A stretch of 64,000 bases of DNA from Cellulomonas chitinilytica (GTDB taxonomy: Bacteria > Actinomycetota > Actinomycetes > Actinomycetales > Cellulomonadaceae), in the NCBI RefSeq assembly GCF_016862675.1, contig NZ_BONK01000006.1, positions 62,001 through 126,000 on the forward strand, given 5' to 3'. Positions 34,401-41,566 of this stretch are shown in pieces. Every line of letters starts with the position of its first letter. Position 1 is the stretch's first letter. The notes under the pieces were generated by a model that did not search any database, was not told the DNA's origin, and worked only from the letters and a program-made list of their open reading frames with translations. The translations under genes were made by a program, and so were the position numbers.

Positions 34401-34868
34401 GGCCTCGGGTACTGCAAGACCCCCGAGGTGTACGGCGCGTTCCCCGTGGACCCGTACTCGCACACCCCGGCCGGCCGCGGCGCCCGCCAGCCCGGCATGA
34501 CCGGACAGGTCAAGGAGGAGGTCCTCACCCGGCTCGGCGAGCTCGGCCTGCGGGTCGAGGCCGGGCGCGTCGTGGTGCGGCCCGTGCTGCTGCGGGCGAC
34601 CGAGTGGACGGCCGAGCCGGACGTGTTCCGGTACCTCGACGTCGCGCAGCGGCCGCAGACGATCGCGCTGGCGGCCGGGTCGCTCGCGTTCACGTTCTGC
34701 CAGGTGCCGGTCGTGTACAGCCGTGGCGGTGCGGCGTCGGTCGTGGCGGTCCTGGCCGACGGCTCGCGGGTCGCCGGTGTCGACGGGGCGCTCGACGCGG
34801 ACGTCTCCCAGAAGGTGTTCCGGCGGACCGGCGAGGTCGTGCGGATCGAGGTGGAGCTGCCCGCCTGA
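31422..34868 (+). CDS. very large conserved protein, possibly carbohydrate-active
   Basis: 1148 residues from the ATG at 31422 with AAGGAAA upstream. No signal peptide or membrane segment. Residues about 35-300 are beta-rich. The rest is helical and has aromatic-rich motifs such as WNKFRIALTDDKG, WRDIFQNWEALAWSFPEYVE, GYNPYRISRSGIDWEVPEP, WANIGYWSDHQIIYLVKLLE and RPEWNDANNALVG. A beta-sandwich followed by such helices recalls GH94-like or other (alpha/alpha)6 glycosidases and phosphorylases, where W-N-D is a functional motif. I cannot assign a family or substrate. It is a monocistronic-looking gene, and the long antisense frames over it are shadows. Confidence 0.7.
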   Translation: MSSQTLTSASTPPDAEEPAAQVAVPVSGPVDLDGRRFYRITAYDELPPFFMTLIGASDLWLFISSTGGLTAGREESDRALFPYTTEDKVAQGAGRTGGLTLLRVSAPDGSTRFWQPFAERRPGDPDVERNLYKDFLGTTLVFEESRPDLGLRVRVSWQTSARYGVVRGVELTSATDRTVAVELLDGFVDLLPSGVTAQTQNEFSVLIDAYKRAEVDPATGLGILYMNSSLTDKSDPSESLAATVSWQVGLEGVEHLLSTGQVGAFSAGRPVTGEREVRGLKGAHLVHTRLTLAAGEQRRWRFVADVDHSAADVVRLQVELADRTELEARLAADVERTREGLDGLVATADAAQLTGEELATAHHGANVLFNVMRGGLPVDGYTVQTADLRAFVAQRSPRTAARCAAELVSWPAAADVDALVERAQASGDPDLLRLVREYLPLTFSRRHGDPSRPWNKFRIALTDDKGNPRVDFQGNWRDIFQNWEALAWSFPEYVESMVAVFLDATTADGYNPYRISRSGIDWEVPEPSNPWANIGYWSDHQIIYLVKLLEASHRFHPGRLEGLVDSAVFTHADVPYRIASYADTLVDPIETITFDLEAEERVERRLATEGADGRLVHGFDGDLVRVTLGEKLLLLILAKVVNLVPDGGIWMNTQRPEWNDANNALVGKGVSVVTLAYLRRALTLARDLLADDLTVTTELSGLLTDVYAALEAHVGTVDGGFDDLGRRRVMDALGAAGTDYRTRVYAGFDGRRTTVDAASVKAFLDVAQRYVDAALRANRREDGLYHSYNLLDLRDGRAVVGRLQEMIEGQVAVLSAGVLSPAEALDLVGAVRRSRLYRADQHSYTLYPDKELPSFLERNRITAEQAAACPLVDELVQAGDTSLVLRDVRGVHRFAPGLHNARDVEAALDALPDAPSPAGRAALLDVFEQVFHHAEFTGRSGSFFAYEGLGSIYWHMVSKLLLAIQENVERAVADGADPAVVAGLVDAYEDVRLGLGYCKTPEVYGAFPVDPYSHTPAGRGARQPGMTGQVKEEVLTRLGELGLRVEAGRVVVRPVLLRATEWTAEPDVFRYLDVAQRPQTIALAAGSLAFTFCQVPVVYSRGGAASVVAVLADGSRVAGVDGALDADVSQKVFRRTGEVVRIEVELPA

Positions 34869-35190
34869 CGGATGACGGACGAATGACTGACGGTGCGGTG
34901 CGGCGGGTCGGGCAGGGGGCGGCCCGCCGCTCGCACGGTCAGGCGCGGGCTCACCCGCTCGTCGTCCCGACCGTGTGGCGGGCGTCCCCGTGGTGCTCGG
35001 CCGGGCGCCCCCGACCACACGAGGACGCCGTCCGTCCGGACGCCGGGCGGGAGCCCGAAGGCTTCCGCGTAGAGACGGTCGAGCGTGAGGAAGCGCTCGA
35101 TGGCGGTGTATCCGGAGTCGACGCAGCCGGCGTCGGGCACGTCGGCGATCCTGCCATTCGAGCAGGCCGTCTCACCATACGAACTGCGTT
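34869..35190. other. non-coding gap with a possible gene remnant
   Basis: 322 bp between the large gene and the sulfur-operon promoter. On the minus strand, about 35190 down to 35017, a frame reads like real protein (YGETACSNGRIADVPDAG, then YTAIERFLTLDRLYAEAFGL) but has no ribosome binding site and dissolves into low-complexity sequence. It could be a decayed gene end; no family recognised. Confidence 0.3.
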
Positions 35191-35219
35191 TTGACCTGCG
35201 GCGTCGTCCTGCGTTTAAT
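35191..35219 (+). promoter_or_regulatory. sigma-70-type promoter of the sulfur operon
   Basis: TTGACC (35191-35196), 17-bp spacer, TTTAAT (35214-35219). This is the clearest housekeeping-type promoter in the window; transcription would start about 35226, just ahead of the riboswitch. Confidence 0.75.
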
Positions 35220-35230
35220 TCCGACTAACA

Positions 35231-35313
35231 AGGTCAAGATTTCCAGCGCGAAGCCCCGGCTTGCTGGACGGCAACCCTCCCGCGCGGCGGGGTGCCCCGG
35301 GTGAGGACCTGGT
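35231..35313 (+). promoter_or_regulatory. SAM-IV-class riboswitch
   Basis: Core segments match the actinobacterial SAM-IV aptamer: an opening GGTCAAG (35232), CCAGCGCGAAGCCCCGGCTT, GCTGG then CGGCAACCCTCC, a short GC hairpin, GGGGTGCCCCGGGTGA, and the closing GACCTGG. The opening GGTC pairs with the closing GACC to form P1. These RNAs bind S-adenosylmethionine and switch off sulfur-assimilation genes when SAM is plentiful. It lies between a strong promoter and a cysteine-containing leader peptide, about 270 bases before the first enzyme gene. Confidence 0.88.
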
Positions 35314-35394
35314 CGTGGACGGACGGTGACGCCCGGACCACGGCAAGCGACGCGGACCGCGCCGGCACTGCCGGTGCACGAGAAGGGACGGAAC

Positions 35395-35460
35395 ATGAGC
35401 GCACACCGCTCCGTGAGCAGCACTCGCACGCTCACGTGTCCGTCCTGTTGTCGCCGCTGA
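35395..35460 (+). CDS. cysteine-containing leader peptide
   Basis: A 21-residue reading frame, MSAHRSVSSTRT then LTCPSCCRR, with a strong GAAGGGACGG upstream of its ATG. Cys occurs at positions 15, 18 and 19 just before the stop, the arrangement of cysteine-responsive attenuator peptides known in mycobacteria and other actinobacteria. Ribosome stalling at the Cys codons when cysteinyl-tRNA is scarce would change folding of the following RNA. It sits between the SAM-IV riboswitch and the first structural gene, so the operon appears to read both SAM and cysteine. Confidence 0.7.
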   Translation: MSAHRSVSSTRTLTCPSCCRR

Positions 35461-35472
35461 CCTGATCAGCGC

Positions 35473-35523
35473 GCCGGCCTCCCCGCCGGCCCCCGCGACG
35501 CCGCGCCCACCCGCAGCGGCGTC
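35473..35523 (+). promoter_or_regulatory. candidate attenuator hairpins after the leader peptide
   Basis: Two GC-rich stems follow the leader stop: GCCGGC-ctcccc-GCCGGC (35473-35490) and GACGCCG...CGGCGTC (35497-35503 with 35517-35523). No T-run follows, so control would be Rho-dependent or at translation. Alternative pairing with the leader region was not computed. Confidence 0.4.
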
Positions 35524-35581
35524 CCTCCGCGCACCCCGTGCGCCCCCTCAGCGACCTCACGCACCGGAACGGACCCTTGCC

Positions 35582-36739
35582 GTGCCCATCCCCCGACACG
35601 TCCACCTCGGCATCGACCTCAGCGACACCGGAGCCCGCGCCGCCGCCTGGCGCGACCACGGTTCCCAGGCCCAGCGCCTCTTCGACCTCGACAAGCTCAC
35701 CGAGCACGTCGCCGTCGCCGAGCGCGGCGCCCTCGACTTCGTCGTGTTCGACGAGTCGTTCGCGCTGCACCCCAGCCGCAACACGACCCTGCAGGGCCGC
35801 CTCGACCCCGCGCTCGTCGCCGCCCGGCTCGCCCCCCGCACCGTCGGGATCGGCCTCGTCGCCCAGCTCGACGCGAGCCTGACCGAGCCCGGGCACGTCG
35901 CGCAGGCCGTCGCGACCATCGACCGCGCGAGCGGCGGCCGCGCCGCCTGGCAGGTCGGCGGCGGTGCCCTCGACGGGCGGACGGTCGACGCCGTCGAGAA
36001 CACGTGGGACGCACCCGCCGCCCGCGAGCTCCCGCGGCCCGTCGACCGTCGGGACCCCCGGTTCGTCGAGGTCGACGGCGTGCACTTCGCCGCCCCGCAG
36101 CCGGTGCGCGCGTCGCGGTCGCCGCAGGGCCGCCCGCCCGTCGTCGTCCGGCTCGACACGACCGGCAGCGCGGTCGGGCACGACCTGGGAGCCGACGCGC
36201 ACGACGTCGACGTCGCCGGGCGCACCGCCGACGTGGTCCGGATCCGGGTCGACGACCGTGCCACCGCGGCCGAGCTGCGCACGCAGGTGCGCGACGCCGC
36301 GGCACGGCACGGCCGCGACCCCGACGCCGTGCGGGTCCTCGTCGACGCGTTCCTGCTGCTCGGCCCCGACGCCGCGAGCGCGCAGGCCCGCCTCGACCTG
36401 CTCACCGAGCTCGGCGACGTGCAGCCGACCGCCGGGTCGCTCGTCGCGCTCGGCACCGCCGTGGACGTCGCGTCGCTGGTCACCGAGTGGTTCGCGCTCG
36501 AGGCCGCCGACGGGTTCACGTTCCGGCCCGCGTCCGTGCACACCGACCTGCCCGGCCTGGTCGACGCCGTCGTGCCGCGGCTGCGCGGCGCCGGGGTGTT
36601 CCGCGACCGGTACCCCCGGACGGCCACGCTGCGCGGCACCCTCGGGATCGCCCGCCCCCCGCGCCGTACGGCCGCGCGAACCGTCGCGGCCGGGGCGCGG
36701 GTCGCCACCGGGGCCGGGCGCTCGGCGGCCGCCCGATGA
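35582..36739 (+). CDS. luciferase-like flavin monooxygenase (DszA/NtaA group)
   Basis: 385 residues from a GTG at 35582. The TIM-barrel luciferase-like pattern is visible: HLGIDLSDTGARAAAWRDHG at the start, FVVFDESFALHPSRNTTL, RLDPALVAARLAPRTVGIGL, the SGGRAAWQVGGG strand turn, and EWFALEAADGFTFRP near the C-terminus. This group uses FMNH2 supplied by a separate reductase to oxidise sulfur- or nitrogen-containing organics. First structural gene behind the SAM-IV riboswitch; its stop overlaps the next start (ATGA). Likely job: opening an S-alkyl amino acid or similar organosulfur compound. Confidence 0.85.
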   Translation: MPIPRHVHLGIDLSDTGARAAAWRDHGSQAQRLFDLDKLTEHVAVAERGALDFVVFDESFALHPSRNTTLQGRLDPALVAARLAPRTVGIGLVAQLDASLTEPGHVAQAVATIDRASGGRAAWQVGGGALDGRTVDAVENTWDAPAARELPRPVDRRDPRFVEVDGVHFAAPQPVRASRSPQGRPPVVVRLDTTGSAVGHDLGADAHDVDVAGRTADVVRIRVDDRATAAELRTQVRDAAARHGRDPDAVRVLVDAFLLLGPDAASAQARLDLLTELGDVQPTAGSLVALGTAVDVASLVTEWFALEAADGFTFRPASVHTDLPGLVDAVVPRLRGAGVFRDRYPRTATLRGTLGIARPPRRTAARTVAAGARVATGAGRSAAAR

Positions 36740-37335
36740 GCGGGACGTCCGCCGTCGTCGCGGGCGCCCGGTTCCGGTCCGTGCCGCAGCACCACCCGAG
36801 CGTGCGCCCGATGCTTGACGAGCTCGCCGTCGAGTACGCCACCCGGTACGCGGACGAGTTCAAGATCGCCGAGCTGCGCGCGGAGCTCGGGCGGTACCCC
36901 GCCCACGAGTTCGCCCCGCCGCGCGGCGAGCTCGTCCTGCTCATCGAGGGTGGCGGGGCCGTCGCCGGCGGCGCGTTCCGCCGTCGGAGCGAGCCCGAGG
37001 TCGGCGACATCGCCCTGTCCACCCGTCCCGGCGGGCGCGACGACCGCGGCGTCCCCGCCGTGCCGACCGCGGAGCTCAAGCGGATCTGGACCCACTCGGC
37101 GCACCGCCGCCGCGGGCTCGCGCGGCGCGTGCTCGCCGAGCTCGAGCGCCGCGCGCTCGCCGCCGGCTACCCGCGGATCTACCTCACCACCGGCCCGCGG
37201 CAGCCCGAGGCGGCCGCGCTGTACGTCGCCACCGGCTACACGCCGCTGTTCGACGCCACCGCCGACCTCGAGCAGCTCGGTCACCTGCCGTTCGAGAAGT
37301 GGCTCGTCCCCCACGTCCTGCCGACAGAGAGCTGA
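36736..37335 (+). CDS. GNAT-family N-acetyltransferase
   Basis: 199 residues. The acetyl-CoA site is visible as IWTHSAHRRRGLARRVLAELE (about residues 115-134, the R/Q-x-x-G-x-G/A type loop), followed by YLTTGPRQPEAAALYVATGYTP, the usual C-terminal GNAT strand and helix. Coupled by ATGA overlap to the upstream monooxygenase. Acetyltransferases occur in comparable operons for S-alkylcysteine use, for example ytmI in Bacillus, where N-acetylation precedes oxidation. That role is inferred from the neighbourhood. Confidence 0.85.
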   Translation: MSGTSAVVAGARFRSVPQHHPSVRPMLDELAVEYATRYADEFKIAELRAELGRYPAHEFAPPRGELVLLIEGGGAVAGGAFRRRSEPEVGDIALSTRPGGRDDRGVPAVPTAELKRIWTHSAHRRRGLARRVLAELERRALAAGYPRIYLTTGPRQPEAAALYVATGYTPLFDATADLEQLGHLPFEKWLVPHVLPTES

Positions 37336-37340
37336 CCGCC

Positions 37341-38408
37341 GTGTCCACCGTCTCCCTGCACCACGAGGAGCCCCGCCTGCTGGTCGGCGAGGCCCCGAGC
37401 CGCCCGACCACCGACGAACCGCGGGTCATCGGCGCACGCCACCCCGGCCGGTGGGTCGCCACCGTCGTCGTCGCCGTGCTCCTCGCGATGGTCCTCAACT
37501 CGCTCGTCACGAACCCCAAGTGGGAGTGGAGCGTCGTCTGGCAGTACCTGACGTGGCCGTCCGTGCTCGAAGGGCTGTGGGGCACCCTGCGCCTCACCGC
37601 AGTCGCCGCGTTCATCGGCTTCGGCCTCGGCACCGTGCTGGCCCTCATGCGGCTGTCCCGGTCGCCGCTGCTGCGCGGCGTCTCGTGGCTGTACACCTGG
37701 GTGTTCCGGTCGGTGCCGCTGATCCTGCAGCTGCTGCTCTGGTACAACCTCGCCTACCTCTACCCGCAGATCACGCTCGGCATCCCGTTCGGCCCGTCGT
37801 TCACCGGGTTCGACACGCTCGACGTCATCGACAAGTTCGGCGCCGCGATCCTCGGCCTCGGGCTGTCGCAGGCGGCGTACTCCGCCGAGATCGTGCGCGC
37901 CGGCATCCTCGGCGTCGACCAGGGCCAGCACGAGGCCGCCGCCGCGCTCGGCCTGCCGCGGTCCGTGCAGCAGCGGCGGATCATCCTGCCGCAGGCCATG
38001 CGGACGATCGTGCCGACGGCCGTGAACGAGATCATCGGCCTGGTCAAGGGCACGTCGGTCGTCTACGTGCTCGCCTACAGCGAGCTGTTCTACATCGTCG
38101 GCGTGATCTACGGCCGCAACCAGCGGGTCGTCCCGCTGCTCGTCGTCGCGGGCATCTGGTACCTCGTCATCACGACCGTGCTGACCGTCATCCAGTTCTA
38201 CGTGGAGCGGCACTACGCGAAGGGGGCGCTGCGACAGCTCCCGCCGACGCCGCTGCAGCGGGCCCGCTGGGGGCTCGGCGTCGCCTGGTCCCGGATCACC
38301 GGGGCACCGCTCCCGTCCGACCTGCCGCCCGGGTACGGGTCGCGGTCGCTCGCGGCCCGCGGCGTGCTCACCCGGACCCGTCGCACCGAGATCGGGGGCG
38401 TGGCATGA
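37341..38408 (+). CDS. polar amino acid ABC transporter, permease
   Basis: 355 residues from the GTG at 37341. At least five hydrophobic segments follow a hydrophilic N-terminus; the His/Glu/Gln/Arg/opine permease pattern is clear (SVLEGLWGTLRLTAVAAFIG, and the EAA loop EAAAALGLPRSVQQRRIILP near residue 200). The long tail after the last membrane segment is hydrophilic. It forms the channel with the next gene's ATPase. In this operon the substrate is probably a sulfur-containing amino acid or derivative, as for cystine-type TcyJ/TcyK systems, but specificity cannot be read from the permease. Confidence 0.88.
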   Translation: MSTVSLHHEEPRLLVGEAPSRPTTDEPRVIGARHPGRWVATVVVAVLLAMVLNSLVTNPKWEWSVVWQYLTWPSVLEGLWGTLRLTAVAAFIGFGLGTVLALMRLSRSPLLRGVSWLYTWVFRSVPLILQLLLWYNLAYLYPQITLGIPFGPSFTGFDTLDVIDKFGAAILGLGLSQAAYSAEIVRAGILGVDQGQHEAAAALGLPRSVQQRRIILPQAMRTIVPTAVNEIIGLVKGTSVVYVLAYSELFYIVGVIYGRNQRVVPLLVVAGIWYLVITTVLTVIQFYVERHYAKGALRQLPPTPLQRARWGLGVAWSRITGAPLPSDLPPGYGSRSLAARGVLTRTRRTEIGGVA

Positions 38409-39172
38409 GCGCCGGGCTGGTCGAGGTCCGTGGCGTCCACAAGGCGTACGGCACGCTCGAGGTGCTCGACGGGATCGACCTGGTGGTCAAGCCCGGCGAG
38501 GTCACCGTGATCCTCGGGCCGTCCGGCTCCGGGAAGTCGACCCTGCTGCGGGCGATCAACCACCTGGAGAAGGTGGACCGCGGGTTCATCGAGGTCGACG
38601 GCGAGCTCATCGGGTACCGCACCCGCTCCGACGGCGCTCTGCAGGAGCTCAAGGAGAAGGAGATCCTGCGCCAGCGCACCCGCATCGGGTTCGTGTTCCA
38701 GAACTTCAACCTCTTCCCGCACCTCACGGCCCTCGAGAACGTCGTCGAGGCACCCGTCTCCGCGCAGGGCCGGCCCCGCGCCGAGGTCGAGGCGGAGGCC
38801 CGTGAGCTGCTGGAACGCGTCGGGCTCGGCGACAAGATCGACGCCTACCCGCGCCAGCTGTCCGGCGGGCAGCAGCAGCGGGTCGCGATCGCCCGGGCGC
38901 TCGCCGTCAAGCCGTCGGTCGTGCTGTTCGACGAGCCGACGTCCGCGCTCGACCCCGAGCTGGTCGGCGAGGTGCTCGACGTGATCCGCGACCTCGCGGC
39001 CACCGGCACGACCCTCGTCGTCGTCACCCACGAGATCGGCTTCGCACGCGAGGTCGCCACGACCGTCGTCTTCATGGACGGCGGGCGGATCGTCGAGCAG
39101 GGCAGCCCCGCCCAGGTGCTCGACGACCCGCAGCAGGAACGCACCCGCGCGTTCCTCGACAAGGTCCTCTGA
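38405..39172 (+). CDS. polar amino acid ABC transporter, ATPase
   Basis: 255 residues. Walker A GPSGSGKS (about 39-46), Q-loop VFQNFNLFPH, signature LSGGQQQRVAIARAL (about 152-166), Walker B VVLFDEPTSALDPE and the switch VTHEIGFAREV are all intact. This is the GlnQ/TcyN type of ATPase that powers amino acid import. A 20-residue insert after Walker A (YRTRSDGALQELKEKEILRQ) is frequent in cystine-type relatives. The ATGA overlap with the permease means fixed stoichiometry. Confidence 0.92.
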   Translation: MSAGLVEVRGVHKAYGTLEVLDGIDLVVKPGEVTVILGPSGSGKSTLLRAINHLEKVDRGFIEVDGELIGYRTRSDGALQELKEKEILRQRTRIGFVFQNFNLFPHLTALENVVEAPVSAQGRPRAEVEAEARELLERVGLGDKIDAYPRQLSGGQQQRVAIARALAVKPSVVLFDEPTSALDPELVGEVLDVIRDLAATGTTLVVVTHEIGFAREVATTVVFMDGGRIVEQGSPAQVLDDPQQERTRAFLDKVL

Positions 39173-39211
39173 CCGTCCCCCCACCCCCACCGAGAGAAGC
39201 GAGAACTCCCC

Positions 39212-40210
39212 GTGAACGTCCCCTTCCGACGCGCCAGGCTCCTCACCGCGATCGCGGTCGTGCCCCTGCTGGCGCTCGCCGCGTGCGCCGGATCGAGCGC
39301 CGACGACGACCCCGCCGCCGACAGCACCCCGAGCAAGGCCGCAGGCCTGGAGATCAGCACCAGCCCCGACCAGGACCGGATCCACACCACGGTCGCGGAC
39401 GACGCCGTCGCCCTCCTGCCGGCCGACGTCAAGGCGTCGGGCGTCTTCAAGGTCGCGACGACGGCCGGTGCGGCGCCGCCGCTCGGGTTCCTCGCGGACG
39501 ACGAGAAGACGCCGATCGGCAACGAGACCGACATCGCCCAGCTCGTCGCCGACGCGCTCGGCCTCAAGCTCGAGCTCGAGCAGAAGGCGTGGGCCGACTG
39601 GCCGCTCGCGCTGCAGTCGGGCGACGTCGACGCCGTCATCTCGAACGTCACCGTGACCGAGGAGCGCAAGGAGCTCTACGACTTCTCGTCGTACCGCAAC
39701 GACCAGCTCGGCTGGATCACGTCGGCGAGCAGCAAGGTCAAGGAGATCAAGGAGCCCAAGGACATCGCGGGCCTCACGGTCGGCGTCAGCTCCGGGACCA
39801 ACCAGGAGAAGATCCTGCTGGCCTGGAACGAGCAGAACATCAAGGACGGCCTCGACCCCATCAAGGGCGGTGAGCCCGAGTACTACGAGGCCTACTCCGA
39901 CGTGCTCCTCGCCGTGCAGTCCGGCCGCCTCGACACCTACGTCGGCCCGAACGCGAGCCTCGCGTACAGCGCGGCGACGGCGCCCGACCAGTTCAAGGTC
40001 GTCGGCACCCTCAACGGCGGCTGGCCGCTGACGGCGCAGATCGCCGTGGCCACGCTCAAGGGGTCCGACCTCGCCCCCGCGGTGACGGCCGCCCTGCAGC
40101 ACGCGTTCGACGACGGCACGTACGCCGACGTCCTGGCGCGCTGGGGCCTGACGGCCGAGGCCATCGAGAAGCCCGAGACGAACCCGCCGGGGCTCCCCAA
40201 GACCGAGTGA
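39212..40210 (+). CDS. ABC transporter substrate-binding lipoprotein
   Basis: 332 residues from a GTG at 39212. A lipoprotein signal with LLALAAC places the lipid-modified Cys at about residue 25. The periplasmic-binding-protein type 2 fold of the amino acid group follows: VATTAGAAPPLGFLADDE, GNETDIAQLVADALGLKLEL, DVDAVISNVTVTEERKELYDF and a C-terminal LAPAVTAALQHAFDDG. It captures the substrate outside the cell for the permease and ATPase just upstream. The gene lies 39 bases after the ATPase with its own ribosome binding site (GAGAGAAGCGAG). Confidence 0.9.
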   Translation: MNVPFRRARLLTAIAVVPLLALAACAGSSADDDPAADSTPSKAAGLEISTSPDQDRIHTTVADDAVALLPADVKASGVFKVATTAGAAPPLGFLADDEKTPIGNETDIAQLVADALGLKLELEQKAWADWPLALQSGDVDAVISNVTVTEERKELYDFSSYRNDQLGWITSASSKVKEIKEPKDIAGLTVGVSSGTNQEKILLAWNEQNIKDGLDPIKGGEPEYYEAYSDVLLAVQSGRLDTYVGPNASLAYSAATAPDQFKVVGTLNGGWPLTAQIAVATLKGSDLAPAVTAALQHAFDDGTYADVLARWGLTAEAIEKPETNPPGLPKTE

Positions 40211-40300
40211 CCCGACCGGTCGCTCGCGGTGGTCGGCCGGGGTCGGGGGACACCCGGCCGACCACCAGTTCTCTTTCCCGTCGTCCCCTTGGAGGAGCCC

Positions 40301-41566
40301 GTGCAGGTCGTGGACCACGTCGTCGTCGGCGGCGGTGTCATGGGCTCGGCGGCGGCCTGGCAGCTCGCGGCCCGCGGGCGTGACGTGCTGCTGCTCGAAC
40401 GCTTCGAGCCCGGGCACGTCCGCGGCGCCTCCCACGGGGCGTCCCGCATCTACCGGACCACGTACGACCGGCCCGAGTACGTGGACCTCGCCCTCGAGGC
40501 GCTCGACCTGTGGCGCTCGCTCGACGACCCGTCCGTCCTCACCCTCAACGGAGGCGTGAGCCACGGCGTCCGGCACGAGGGGGTCGCCGCGTCGTTCGCC
40601 GCCCGCGGCGTGCCGCACGAGTGGCTCACGCCCGCCGCCGCGGGGGAGCGCTGGCCGGGTCTGCGCTTCGAAGGGTCCGTGCTGCACGAGACGTCGACCG
40701 CCGGACGGCTGCACGCCGACCGGGCCGTCGCCGCGCTGCAGGGGTCCGCACGGTCGCACGGTGCCGACGTCCGGCACGAGGTCCAGGTGCACCGGGTCGT
40801 CGCCGACGGGTCCGGTGTCCTGCTCGAGACGTCGACCGGTGACGTCCGGGCGCGGTCGGTCGTCGTCGCCGTCGGGGCGTGGACCGCGGGGCTCGTCGGG
40901 CCGCTGCTCGGCGTCGACCTCGCACCCGCGCTCGTCGTGACCCAGGAGCAGCCTGCGCACTTCGCGGTGCTGCCCGGTGCGCCCGACGAGGACGCGTGGC
41001 CGTCGTTCACCCACCAGCCCCTCGGCACCTACCCGTGGCCGAGCGGCACTTACGGGCTCGCGACGCCCGGTGAGGGCATCAAGGTGGGGTTCCACGGCGT
41101 CGGGCCCGTGACCGACCCCGACCGCCGGTCGTTCACCCCCGAGCCCGGGCAGCTCGCGGAGCTGCAGCGGTACGCCGAGCTCTGGCTGCCCGGTGTCGAC
41201 CCGTCCGCCCCCGCGCCGATCTCGTGCACCTACACGACGACGCCGGACAGCGACTTCGTCCTCGACCGGCGCGGACCCGTGGTCGTGGCCGCCGGGTTCT
41301 CCGGGCACGGGTTCAAGTTCGCACCCGCGATCGGCCGGGTGCTCGCGGACCTGGCGTCCGAGCCCGTCGACGCGCCCGCTCGCGCCGCCGACCCCGCCTT
41401 CGCGCTGGCCCGTCTCGCCGGCGCGCGCCCGACGGGTGGCGGTGCGGCCGGCGCCCGTCCTGCCGGCGCCCGTCCTGCCGGCGCCGCCGTGCGGCCCGTC
41501 GCGTCCGACCGTCCCCCCGTCAGCACCGTCAGCACCGTCAGCACCGTCCCCCAGGAGATCCGATGA
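40301..41566 (+). CDS. sarcosine/N-methyltryptophan-oxidase-like FAD oxidase
   Basis: 421 residues from the GTG at 40301 (GGAGGAG upstream). The N-terminal FAD motif VVVGGGVMGSAAAWQLAARG, the GASHGASRIYRTTY active-site loop, and SCTYTTTPDSDFVLDR with the Cys that holds FAD covalently in monomeric sarcosine oxidase all fit the MSOX/SolA group. AAGFSGHGFKFAPAIGRVLA is the usual C-terminal flavin contact. Such enzymes oxidise secondary amines. Inside this operon it may remove an N-alkyl group from the imported compound. The last 50 residues are a low-complexity repeat tail. Confidence 0.85.
   Translation: MQVVDHVVVGGGVMGSAAAWQLAARGRDVLLLERFEPGHVRGASHGASRIYRTTYDRPEYVDLALEALDLWRSLDDPSVLTLNGGVSHGVRHEGVAASFAARGVPHEWLTPAAAGERWPGLRFEGSVLHETSTAGRLHADRAVAALQGSARSHGADVRHEVQVHRVVADGSGVLLETSTGDVRARSVVVAVGAWTAGLVGPLLGVDLAPALVVTQEQPAHFAVLPGAPDEDAWPSFTHQPLGTYPWPSGTYGLATPGEGIKVGFHGVGPVTDPDRRSFTPEPGQLAELQRYAELWLPGVDPSAPAPISCTYTTTPDSDFVLDRRGPVVVAAGFSGHGFKFAPAIGRVLADLASEPVDAPARAADPAFALARLAGARPTGGGAAGARPAGARPAGAAVRPVASDRPPVSTVSTVSTVPQEIR

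Noticed and set aside
31335-35018. A 1227-codon open frame on the minus strand across the large unknown gene
   Set aside because: Composition is Arg/Val/Asp/Pro-rich without any domain; it is the antisense shadow of a high-GC gene whose forward product has a ribosome binding site and protein-like composition.
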